Source: a bacterium
GTDB lineage: Bacteria > Atribacterota > Phoenicimicrobiia > Phoenicimicrobiales > Phoenicimicrobiaceae
Reading direction: 5' to 3'
NCBI GenBank assembly: GCA_018819665.1
Contig: JAHJOY010000094.1
Coordinates: forward strand, 1 to 6,823
Length of the DNA stretch: 6,823 bases
Below the pieces are notes generated by a model. The model did not search any database. It had not been told where the DNA came from and saw only the letters and a list, made by a program, of their open reading frames with translations. A program made the translations under genes and the position numbers. Of this stretch, positions 1 through 5,453 are shown one piece after another (positions within the stretch are counted from its first letter, which is position 1; each line of letters begins with the position of its first letter).

Positions 1-419
1 AAATTAAGTTTAATATCCTTCTCATCTACACCCGGAATCTCAGCTATTATCTTGAGGTAATCTTTCTCATTAAAGATATCTATTGGCCGTTCCCGGGGCA
101 CCGGAGGAGGTGAGGGCTTTATCTCTGATCTATGTTTCACAAAAGGTTTTCTGTTAAAGGATTTTCCTTTTATGCCTGGAGGTATACCTCGTGGCATTTG
201 TGAAGTTATTCCTCCAGTCCTCTTTAAAGAGGGTTCTTTTATCTTGTGCTCTACTTCTTTGTCAATTCCTTTAAGTTTTTCGTTGAAGGCTGGATATTTT
301 TCTAAACCCTTAAGTAAACCATCAAGCCCTGGAACCATCTTGCCTATCCCTTTAAGAATCCCTCCTGCTGCACTCTCTTCTTCTTTTTTATCTTTTTCGT
401 CCTTCTTTTTTTCTGTCAT
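1..419 (-). CDS. gvpH: GvpH-like Hsp20 family gas vesicle protein (C-terminus cut by window edge)
   Basis: I translated this frame by hand; it is open from the ATG at 419-417 to the left edge, giving 139 residues with the C-terminus missing. Residues 1-20 are highly charged (Lys/Glu). Residues 19-60 hold a Gly/Leu-rich stretch (GGILKGIGKMVPGLDGLLKG), which resembles, from memory, the N-terminal region of gas-vesicle Hsp20 proteins. Residues 61-112 are basic and Pro-rich. From about residue 112 the alpha-crystallin domain begins: RPIDIFNEKDYLKIIAEIPG followed by VDEKDIKLN, matching the family pattern of a D-x-F/Y-E strand and an E-[LI]-PGV-x-x-x-D-I turn. GvpH-type Hsp20 proteins are thought to act as small chaperones during vesicle assembly. 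The start lies inside the preceding gene (32-base overlap), with a GGGGAG about 13 bases upstream, so translation may be coupled. A stop codon sits two codons upstream in frame, which supports this start. The Hsp20 fold is confident; the GvpH name rests partly on context. Confidence 0.82.
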   Translation of the reverse strand, partial: MTEKKKDEKDKKEEESAAGGILKGIGKMVPGLDGLLKGLEKYPAFNEKLKGIDKEVEHKIKEPSLKRTGGITSQMPRGIPPGIKGKSFNRKPFVKHRSEIKPSPPPVPRERPIDIFNEKDYLKIIAEIPGVDEKDIKLN

Positions 420-771
420 TTTTTATCTGTTTCTCCCCGCAAATAAAACAACCTTTTTCTTCAAACTGCTCTCTGACTACCCGCCTCCCACATTTAGGAC
501 AATTTATCCAATATGGATTTGTATTTTTCTTCCTATCTATAGTGGAACTCGCCTCACTCAATTGCTTAGCTTGAACTAATTTAAGCTCTTCTTCTGTTCC
601 TTTCCAACCACAGACGTAACATCCTTTTTTCAGTAATTCTTTTTTTACTACTTGCTTTCCGCAAGAAGGACATTCTATCCAATAACCAGATTCCCTTCTC
701 TTTTCACTTTCCTTAAGGCTCTCCCTATGTATTTGATTTAAGAGAGTCCCCGAAATAGGCTCGAAACTCAT
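388..771 (-). CDS. Double zinc ribbon protein in gas vesicle cluster
   Basis: A 127-residue soluble protein with no signal peptide or membrane segment. It carries two copies of one treble-clef or zinc-ribbon-like module: Cys34, Cys37, Cys51, Cys54 and Cys91, Cys94, Cys108, Cys111. Both have CPxC, 13 residues, then CxxCG, and both start with Trp-Ile (WIECPSCG, WINCPKCG). The linker, residues 58-85, is charged and probably helical; the C-terminus is very basic (KKEGRKR). The same module with the same spacing closes the protein of the upstream neighbour, a GvpJ/M-like protein 24 bases away, so the two proteins probably share a binding partner or target. A good ribosome binding site (AAGGAG, 9-bases spaced) supports the ATG at 771. 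Its 3' end overlaps the start of the Hsp20 gene. I know no named family for this protein. Each Cys quartet can plausibly bind one zinc ion, but the function (protein-protein contact versus nucleic acid binding) is not shown by the sequence. Confidence 0.85.
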   Translation of the reverse strand: MSFEPISGTLLNQIHRESLKESEKRRESGYWIECPSCGKQVVKKELLKKGCYVCGWKGTEEELKLVQAKQLSEASSTIDRKKNTNPYWINCPKCGRRVVREQFEEKGCFICGEKQIKNDRKKEGRKR

Positions 772-795
772 CTGGTATTCTCCTTTTTATCAATA

Positions 796-1155
796 TTATG
801 CTTCTGGCTTGAGTTCTCTGGCTTTAGCAGATATCCAGCCACACCAGGGACACCCGGTACTTATAAGCTCTTCAACAGGTACCCTCTTGTCACATTGAGG
901 ACAATTTTCCTTAGATACCACAGCTTCCTTCCAGGCTGCAGTTTCGTAATTGGTACCAGATGGAAACTCCAAACCATACTTGGCAGCAGTCTCAAAGGAA
1001 GCTAAAGCGGCTCTTATCTTTATGCCAAGCAATTCAACGCCAGCAACAGAAATAGTGATATCTGCATTGATTACCAATCCCTTATCCAGAATGCGATCTA
1101 TTACATCAACTAAAGTGCCGCCACTTGAATAATCTTTTACCGCTTCTATTACCAT
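796..1155 (-). CDS. gvpJ: GvpJ/GvpM-like gas vesicle protein with C-terminal zinc ribbon
   Basis: A 119-residue protein of the GvpA superfamily. Residues 14-60 carry the signature: LVDVIDRILDKGLVINADIT, then SVAGVELLGIKIRAALASFE and TAAKYG. The 'NADI' in place of the 'DAW' of the structural protein GvpA, and 'SVAG-ELLGI-IRAALAS-ET', point to the accessory GvpJ/GvpM/GvpS branch rather than the shell protein; those minor proteins help nucleate or shape the vesicle. Residues 61-81 are a linker. Residues 82-108 form a zinc ribbon, Cys85, Cys88, Cys102, Cys105 (CPQC, 13 residues, CPWCGW). Most GvpJ/M proteins I know end without such a domain, so this is an unusual fusion. Start: ATG at 1155 with GGGAG seven bases upstream. 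The gene follows the largest spacer in the window (134 bases), which may hold its own promoter. Superfamily membership is very secure; the choice between J and M is not. Confidence 0.92.
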   Translation of the reverse strand: MVIEAVKDYSSGGTLVDVIDRILDKGLVINADITISVAGVELLGIKIRAALASFETAAKYGLEFPSGTNYETAAWKEAVVSKENCPQCDKRVPVEELISTGCPWCGWISAKARELKPEA

Positions 1156-1190
1156 TTTATTCTCCCGTTATCACTTATTTTAATTAAAAA

Positions 1191-1203
1191 CAATTAAGAA
1201 TTA
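1191..1203. repeat. 13-base direct repeat, copy 1
   Basis: The word caattaagaatta occurs here and again 50 bases on (1241-1253), both in the spacer before the GvpJ/M-like gene. Shorter variants (ctaagaaat, ttaagaaat) lie between and after. The exact match is seen directly. It may be a binding site pair or only low-complexity AT-rich sequence. Confidence 0.4.
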
Positions 1204-1240
1204 TAAATCAAAAACAAAGAACTAAGAAATAAAAACTAGT

Positions 1241-1253
1241 CAATTAAGAATTA
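1241..1253. repeat. 13-base direct repeat, copy 2
   Basis: Second copy of caattaagaatta, followed at once by a partial third unit (ttaagaaata). On the minus strand this copy lies upstream of the candidate TATAAT box and the other copy overlaps the region just downstream of it, so a regulator bound to both would flank the promoter if that promoter is real. Confidence 0.4.
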
Positions 1254-1289
1254 AGAAATATGCAAAATTGATATAAAAATTCTTTATTA

Positions 1290-1682
1290 TTATTTAGCAA
1301 CAATTCCTTGACCATGGCAATTATGGCAGGCTACAGGGTGGGGTCGGCGTGGATATATTCCAGTCCCACCACAAACAGGACATGTTTTTGAAGGTGTAAT
1401 TTTTGTAACTACTCCCAGCCCACCACAGGCAAGACAGTGCAGCCTGCTGGTTGTGTATGGCTGAATGCCTGAACCATGACAAAAATTACAGGTGACAACT
1501 GGCCCCAATATCTCAACTTTCCCTTTACCATGGCAGACTTGACATTTAGAAAGCTTGGATAAAAGATCCCAGGGATCTTTACCGGTCCCTTTGCAAAAAA
1601 CACATTTAACTTCTACTTTATTTTTTTCTATTTTTTTAATTTCCTCGGGTGCTATAGCAGCCCATCTTGGTTTTTTAGCCAT
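1290..1682 (-). CDS. J-less DnaJ-type zinc finger protein with six CxxCxGxG motifs
   Basis: A 130-residue protein made almost wholly of cysteine-rich motifs of the DnaJ central domain. The six are CVFCKGTG (27-34), CQVCHGKG (47-54), CNFCHGSG (65-72), CLACGGLG (83-90), CPVCGGTG (101-108) and CHNCHGQG (119-126). After the first step of 20 residues the period is exactly 18. DnaJ has four such motifs binding two zinc ions, so six would fit three zinc sites. There is no J domain (no HPD motif) and no C-terminal substrate-binding domain, so it should not drive DnaK by itself. In DnaJ, this region helps hold unfolded clients and has thiol-disulfide activity; a role as holdase or adaptor for gas vesicle subunits is my inference from context. 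Residues 1-26 are charged and begin MAKKPRWAAIAPEE. The start ATG at 1682 has GGGAGGGAG just upstream. It sits 21 bases after the GvpG-like gene. Confidence 0.88.
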   Translation of the reverse strand: MAKKPRWAAIAPEEIKKIEKNKVEVKCVFCKGTGKDPWDLLSKLSKCQVCHGKGKVEILGPVVTCNFCHGSGIQPYTTSRLHCLACGGLGVVTKITPSKTCPVCGGTGIYPRRPHPVACHNCHGQGIVAK

Positions 1683-1703
1683 TTGACTCCCTCCCCTTTT
1701 TTA

Positions 1704-2390
1704 TTATTTATTCAGTTCTTTTAACTTTTTATTCAGTTCTTTTTCTCTCTTTTCATATTCTTCTTTAAATATTTCTTCCATTTCCCGACGCATCTTGAGC
1801 TCAAGGAGTTCCTGCACTAAGGCAACCTTAGGGTCTCTTTCTTCCTCAGCCTGCTCACGGACTGCTTCTGCAATTTCCTTAATTGCTATCATAGGGGCAA
1901 AAGGAACATAAGGTATAAGGCGCAAGAATTGGCCAAGCCTCATCTCTATGGGAGCAATTCGTCTTTTTCGGCTTACCGGTATTTTTATCTTACCCCATTC
2001 TCGGGACGGTAACCTTCTCCAGGCTACAGGCAAAGTAACCTTTCCGGCATTACTAACCAAAGGAATCACCCCTGATACTAAAGGAATAGGCTCAGATACC
2101 AAAGGTGGCCCTGCCTTCGCAACTGAAGGAATAAATGCACTTACTGATGCTATAGCTGCCCCTGGTGGCAGAAGTTTGGGTCTAACTATTGAAGATACCG
2201 GTGGTTTACTGACCGAGGCTACAGCATTACCCCCTGAGGCTACATTTCCAATTCCTAAAGGCACAGCAAGATTCACTGAGCGACATTTAGGTAAATGCTT
2301 CAACCTCTCTCTATCTGCTTCACGACTCTTTGGCCTTCTTTGAAGAGTAGATTCTTTCTTTCTTAAATATTTTTTCTTTTTAGGAGACAT
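1704..2390 (-). CDS. gvpG: Long GvpG-like protein with basic Val/Ser/Pro-rich N-terminal extension
   Basis: A 228-residue protein. The C-terminal part (about 155-228) matches GvpG: a hydrophobic stretch FLRLIPYVPFAPMIAIKEIA, a charged helix (AVREQAEEE) and the hallmark LVQELLELKMRREMEEIFKE followed by EYEKREKELNKKL. The other GvpG in this window has the parallel LLELQMRYEMEEITEEEYDK. GvpG is a small, largely helical accessory protein that, in characterised systems, works with GvpF/L in assembly. GvpG is normally about 80-100 residues, so the first 150 residues are extra. Residues 1-38 are strongly basic with a single Cys36. Residues 40-125 are low complexity, rich in Val, Ser, Pro, Gly and Ala, with a loose repeat of the form P-x-V-S (PLVSEPIPLVSGVIPLVSNA). 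Residues 125-147 are basic again. The extension looks disordered; its role is unknown. Start ATG at 2390 with a GAGG a few bases upstream. It lies 35 bases after the ATPase gene. Confident for the GvpG-like end, not for the function of the rest. Confidence 0.75.
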   Translation of the reverse strand: MSPKKKKYLRKKESTLQRRPKSREADRERLKHLPKCRSVNLAVPLGIGNVASGGNAVASVSKPPVSSIVRPKLLPPGAAIASVSAFIPSVAKAGPPLVSEPIPLVSGVIPLVSNAGKVTLPVAWRRLPSREWGKIKIPVSRKRRIAPIEMRLGQFLRLIPYVPFAPMIAIKEIAEAVREQAEEERDPKVALVQELLELKMRREMEEIFKEEYEKREKELNKKLKELNK

Positions 2391-2425
2391 TTTTCATCCT
2401 CTCTTTCGTTTAGAAAAAATTATCG

Positions 2426-4372
2426 CTATGCATATATTTTATCAGCAAGTTCCCCTAATCTATTAATACCTTTAATCTGATAAGGGAAAAGAGGTATTTG
2501 ATTAATCTGATATTTTCCAAGTTTTTTAACTATTTCCCGAACAACCTTAAGCTGTTCTTCTCTTTTTCCGCTACAAAAATTACAATGATTAGACGGTATA
2601 ACCATATTGATCATCAGATGCCTGCAAGGAATTTTGAGTCTGGCAAGGGCAGCTAAAAGATCTTCTGTCTCTGCAAATCCCATTGTCTCAGGGATAGTAA
2701 CAGCTACAAACTCGGTATTATCGGAATCAGTAAGTATCTGCTGGACTTTTCTTATCTTCTTGGAGAAGTCTATCATCTCTTCTGCTATCTTATTTAACCG
2801 TACCACTCCTTTATATTTCATAAGTAATTTAAAAATAGTTTTTAACCAATCCCTTATTACCCGAGGCATCTCCAAAAAACGAATTAGATGACCGGTGGCA
2901 GCTGAATCCAGAATATAGACATCAAATCTTCCCTCATTTACAAAGTTTATAATCTCATTTAAAGCCAAAAGTTCATCTATCCCCGGGGGACTAACAGTAA
3001 AGAGCTCTTCCATTACTTCCCGGTCAAACTTTACATCCACCCCTTTTCCAAACCTATTGAACATCTCATCTATATTTTCTCTATGTTTCTTTTTCCAATC
3101 TTCCAATATTTTCGTTGCATTCATCTCACAACCGTAAAGATTGTCTGTCCCTTCAATAGGGGTCAAGGTATCCTTAATAGATGTTTCAAAACTATCCGAT
3201 AAAGAATGTGCAGGGTCAGTAGAAAAAATCAATATTTTCTTATCCGGATTTTCCTGAGCTTTTCTTAGCGCTGCAGCACAGGCTAAAGAGGTTTTTCCTA
3301 CTCCGCCTTTTCCTCCAAATATAATAAACTTTAAGTCTTTTTTTTCAATATCTAATGCCTGGCTCTGAGTCTTCAAACCTTCTTCTATAAGAGAAAAATG
3401 ATAATTAATTGGTTTGTATTCCTGGATTTCGCCAAATAAAACTTGAGCATATTCTTTTAATTTTTCTATACCCCTGATCTGATAAGGAAAAAGTGGCATA
3501 GTAAGAAGATTATAATCAAAAAATCCCTTCCTGATTCGAGATAGGTTTTGCTTTTGATCATTTCTTCTTCCATTACAAAAGATACAATTATTTTCGGAAG
3601 TTACCACCCGATTGATAATGATATCTTTTACCTTGATATTATAATCCTTAAGGTGCTTTAAAAGTTTTTCTGTTTCATCTATGCTCGTTGTCTCCGGAAT
3701 AGTAACGGGGATGAATTTTGTATTTTGTGAGTTACTTAACAGCACCTTTACCCTATTTATATCTTTAGACATTGTCTCTATAAATTCATCTGCATCATCT
3801 TTCTTGTATCTACCGGCAAACTGTTTAACCATAAATCTATATTTGGATTGCATCATATCCATTAGATGTATCCATTTTTTCATTTCTGTTGGTAAATTTA
3901 AAAGTCTTAATGTGTGCCCGGTGGGTGCGGTGTCAAGGATAATTAGGTCATATTGCTCATCTTTTAGCAGTTTGGAAATCTCTATTATAGCCATAATCTC
4001 ATCCAATCCTGGTATGGCGCATTCATAGAAATCAGCAATATCCTGTTTATCAAAGTAAGTACCACGGTCGGCTATTTTCTTTATAGCTATTTCATGTTCT
4101 TTTTTAAAATTTTCACCTACAACATTTGCATCTATCTCCAATGCCCAAAGATTATTTAATCCTTCTATCGGGGTAATATTGTTTCCAACGTTATATCCAA
4201 AACTATCACCTACTGAATGAGCCGGGTCAGTAGATACAATCAATATTTTTTTATCAGGGTAATTTTGGGCCAAATAAAGGCCTACAGCACAAGATGATGT
4301 AGTTTTTCCACACCCACCTTTCCCTCCAAAAAGCAAAAGAGAATAACCCTGAAAATCCAACACATTCCCCAT
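2426..4372 (-). CDS. Tandem ArsA/Get3-family ATPase
   Basis: A 648-residue protein with two homologous ATPase halves, about 1-325 and 345-648. Each half has the deviant Walker A (GGKGGCGKT at 16-24; GGKGGVGKT at 353-361), a switch I STDPAHS (47-53; 384-390), and a switch II (DTAPTGH at 147-153; DSAATGH at 489-495). Both also have an IPGLDE/PPGIDE helix, a CxxC motif (Cys263/Cys266; Cys597/Cys600) and a closing LFPYQI-GI--L motif. In Get3 the CxxC of two subunits bind one zinc at the dimer interface; here both could come from one chain. The N-half has a Met-rich segment (Met164, 171, 173, 174, 181), in the region that in Get3 helps form the hydrophobic groove. E. coli ArsA is also tandem and pumps arsenite with ArsB, but no ars gene is present here. 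A role in handling hydrophobic gas vesicle proteins is inferred. ATG at 4372 has GGAGG 12 bases upstream. It is predicted cytosolic. GvpN, the usual gvp ATPase, is AAA-type and unrelated. Confidence 0.93.
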   Translation of the reverse strand: MGNVLDFQGYSLLLFGGKGGCGKTTSSCAVGLYLAQNYPDKKILIVSTDPAHSVGDSFGYNVGNNITPIEGLNNLWALEIDANVVGENFKKEHEIAIKKIADRGTYFDKQDIADFYECAIPGLDEIMAIIEISKLLKDEQYDLIILDTAPTGHTLRLLNLPTEMKKWIHLMDMMQSKYRFMVKQFAGRYKKDDADEFIETMSKDINRVKVLLSNSQNTKFIPVTIPETTSIDETEKLLKHLKDYNIKVKDIIINRVVTSENNCIFCNGRRNDQKQNLSRIRKGFFDYNLLTMPLFPYQIRGIEKLKEYAQVLFGEIQEYKPINYHFSLIEEGLKTQSQALDIEKKDLKFIIFGGKGGVGKTSLACAAALRKAQENPDKKILIFSTDPAHSLSDSFETSIKDTLTPIEGTDNLYGCEMNATKILEDWKKKHRENIDEMFNRFGKGVDVKFDREVMEELFTVSPPGIDELLALNEIINFVNEGRFDVYILDSAATGHLIRFLEMPRVIRDWLKTIFKLLMKYKGVVRLNKIAEEMIDFSKKIRKVQQILTDSDNTEFVAVTIPETMGFAETEDLLAALARLKIPCRHLMINMVIPSNHCNFCSGKREEQLKVVREIVKKLGKYQINQIPLFPYQIKGINRLGELADKIYA

Positions 4373-4462
4373 CTTTTATAATTTCCTCCAATGTCTACTT
4401 TCCTGATATTTTATTAAAGTATTCTTATTTTTTACCCCGCTAAATCAAAATTCATATTTTTA

Positions 4463-4738
4463 TTATTCTTCTTCACCTTCTGCGCGCTCGGTGTCTACTC
4501 TCTTTCTTAACCTTGTCCGCTTAAATTCAATTACATTACCATCATCATCTAAAAATACTTCATAAACAGCTAAGATATCCATCTGGTCAGGGATAGCATG
4601 TTTTTCCACCATTTCTATAGTAACCTTCCAACCTTTTTCTCCTTTAACTGCTCCTAAAGTAGTAGAAAGTTCCAATCCGGTAATGCTGCTCAATTCCTCA
4701 CGAGCTTTCTCGATTAATTCATACATAGACTTTGCCAT
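4463..4738 (-). CDS. gvpO: Gas vesicle protein GvpO
   Basis: A 91-residue protein that I recognise as GvpO. It has an N-terminal helix (MYELIEKAREELSSITGLEL), then a G-W-x-V-x-[IV]-E-x-[VI]-E core (GWKVTIEMVEKHAIPDQMDI), LAVYEVFLDDDGNVIEFKRT, and R-L-R-K-R-V, followed by an acidic tail. The 'IPD--D-LA-YEV-LD-DG---'-and-'F-R--R--R' pattern is the family signature. GvpO is an accessory protein found in haloarchaeal and actinobacterial clusters, needed for vesicle formation in haloarchaea by genetic tests; its biochemical role is not settled. I chose the ATG at 4738: AAGGAGG (4747-4753) lies eight bases away. A TTG two codons upstream (4744) would extend the protein to 93 residues but sits only two bases from that site, too close. 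The 90-base gap to the ATPase gene holds no clear signal that I can see. Confidence 0.92.
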   Translation of the reverse strand: MAKSMYELIEKAREELSSITGLELSTTLGAVKGEKGWKVTIEMVEKHAIPDQMDILAVYEVFLDDDGNVIEFKRTRLRKRVDTERAEGEEE

Positions 4739-4746
4739 TTTCAATT

Positions 4747-4753
4747 CCTCCTT
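4747..4753 (-). promoter_or_regulatory. Ribosome binding site deciding the gvpO start
   Basis: AAGGAGG on the minus strand, a full Shine-Dalgarno match. It is eight bases from the ATG at 4738 and two bases from the in-frame TTG at 4744, so it selects the ATG. Confidence 0.75.
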
Positions 4754-4849
4754 TTTTTATAAAATATTTTTTCACTTACATTACATTTGCAATTTACATT
4801 CTCTTTTAAATCAAAATAATTTTTTCTGCTTAATTTCTGGCTAATCCTG

Positions 4850-5044
4850 TCACTTACTTTTAAATTTTGCTCCACAGGAAGGACAAAATGCGTAATTATA
4901 TATAAAGCGCCAGGTTGCTCCACATTCAAGACACTCGATATCCAGGGCTTCTCCGCATACCGGACAAAAACCACAATCTGCACTTGTTGCTGTGCCACAT
5001 TTTGGACATCTAAATGGGCCAAGATTTTGAGTTTGCTCTGCCAT
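4850..5044 (-). CDS. Small double zinc ribbon (DZR-type) protein
   Basis: A 64-residue protein with nine cysteines, eight of which form two rubredoxin-like ribbons. The first is Cys13, Cys16 with Cys27, Cys30 (CPKCG...CPVCG); the second is Cys38, Cys41 with Cys54, Cys57 (CLECG...CPSCG). Cys24 is extra. The pattern is that of the generic double zinc ribbon (DZR) family, and differs from the CPxC-x13-CxxC module encoded further down the operon (10 and 12 residues between pairs here). Aromatic residues (WRFIYNYAF) fill the second ribbon. It lies between GvpG and GvpO, with AAGGAGG about 11 bases before the ATG at 5044, so it is translated as part of the operon. Similar small ribbons serve as protein-protein adaptors or nucleic acid binders; the sequence does not decide. 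The overlapping frame that also crosses this region lacks family features and is a shadow. Confidence 0.85.
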   Translation of the reverse strand: MAEQTQNLGPFRCPKCGTATSADCGFCPVCGEALDIECLECGATWRFIYNYAFCPSCGAKFKSK

Positions 5045-5104
5045 GTTCCTCTTACCTCCTTCCTTTTTGGTTATAATTGGGTTGTAATCATAATTTAATT
5101 TTTC

Positions 5105-5407
5105 CTATTTTTTCTCTTTATATTTCCTAATAGATTCCAGTTTCGTTAAAAGTTTTTTTTCTTTTTTATCGTATTCTTCCTCGGTTATCTCCTCCATTTC
5201 ATAACGCATCTGAAGTTCCAATAATTCCTCTTGTATTCTGGAAGTATCGGTAATATCTTCTTCTGCCATTTCACTTAATTTCTTGGAAATAAAGTGTATT
5301 CCTTTTATGGGCAGAAAAATGGGAAATACTATATCGAGTAATCCAATATTTAAGTCCTCATTGTTTGCTTCAACATTGCTATATTTTTTATTAGATGATT
5401 CTTTCAC
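5105..5407 (-). CDS. gvpG: Gas vesicle protein GvpG
   Basis: A 100-residue GvpG from a GTG start. After a charged, probably disordered N-terminus, the family core begins with a hydrophobic stretch (LLDIVFPIFLPIKGIHFISK), then KLSEMAEEDITDTS, and the hallmark IQEELLELQMRYEMEEITEE followed by EYDKKEKKLL. GvpG works with GvpF/L as an accessory factor in vesicle formation. The start is a choice. A TTG at 5431 would add eight residues but has no well-spaced ribosome binding site. The GTG at 5407 has AAGGAG six bases upstream (5414-5419), which I prefer. It follows the complete GvpF/L gene by 46 bases. This is the normal-length GvpG; a second, much longer GvpG-like protein is encoded further along the operon. 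Confidence 0.88.
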   Translation of the reverse strand: MKESSNKKYSNVEANNEDLNIGLLDIVFPIFLPIKGIHFISKKLSEMAEEDITDTSRIQEELLELQMRYEMEEITEEEYDKKEKKLLTKLESIRKYKEKK

Positions 5408-5413
5408 TCTTTT

Positions 5414-5419
5414 CTCCTT
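5414..5419 (-). promoter_or_regulatory. Ribosome binding site favouring the GTG start of gvpG
   Basis: AAGGAG on the minus strand, six bases before GTG at 5407. It lies inside the reading frame if translation began at the TTG at 5431, so its presence argues for the shorter protein. Confidence 0.6.
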
Positions 5420-5453
5420 ATTAACCTCCAAGTCAGCATTGTATCCTTAGTAG

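Larger units (their letters stand above)
1156..1289. other. AT-rich 134-base spacer, possible internal promoter
   Basis: This is the longest non-coding gap in the window, between the DnaJ-type zinc finger gene and the GvpJ/M-like gene. It is almost only A and T, with repeated 'taagaa' words. Read on the minus strand it contains a perfect TATAAT (plus-strand positions 1200-1205), about 45 bases before the ATG at 1155, which would suit a bacterial -10 box; the best -35 at the right distance (TTCTTA) is poor. A TTGACT lies further away, about 32 bases from TATAAT, too far to pair. I see no clear hairpin terminator. A promoter for the last three genes is possible but weakly supported. Confidence 0.3.

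Noticed and set aside
172..579. Plus-strand open frame of 135 codons
   Set aside because: It lies antisense to the Hsp20 and double zinc ribbon genes, is low complexity (Ser/Phe/Pro), and has no recognised domain. The opposite strand gives clear families.
796..1155. Main structural shell protein GvpA
   Set aside because: The motif after 'LDKG' reads NADI rather than the DAW of GvpA, and there is a zinc ribbon tail; it fits the minor GvpJ/GvpM branch better.
1409..1603. Minus-strand frame inside the DnaJ-type zinc finger gene
   Set aside because: Alternative frame with no motif; the real frame has six regular CxxCxGxG motifs.
1948..2343. Plus-strand open frame of 131 codons
   Set aside because: Antisense to the low-complexity part of the long GvpG-like gene; its repeats of Thr-Lys-Gly are the mirror of the repeats there. 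No ribosome binding site pattern or family resemblance.
2426..4372. Arsenite-pump ATPase (ArsA with ArsB) for arsenic resistance
   Set aside because: The tandem layout is the same, but no arsB, arsR, arsD or arsC is present and all neighbours are gas vesicle genes. I could not place the known metalloid-binding cysteines with confidence. Kept as an ArsA/Get3-family ATPase without a resistance role.
4373..4462. Promoter upstream of the ATPase gene
   Set aside because: A TTGATT occurs on the minus strand, but at 17 bases' spacing the -10 is poor (AGAATA), and a better box (AATACT) needs 19. Too weak to report as a feature.
4741..5022. Minus-strand frame overlapping the 64-residue zinc ribbon gene
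   Set aside because: It reads the same DNA in another frame, partly through the non-coding gap, and lacks paired CxxC motifs. The 64-residue frame has a full set of cysteines and a good ribosome binding site.
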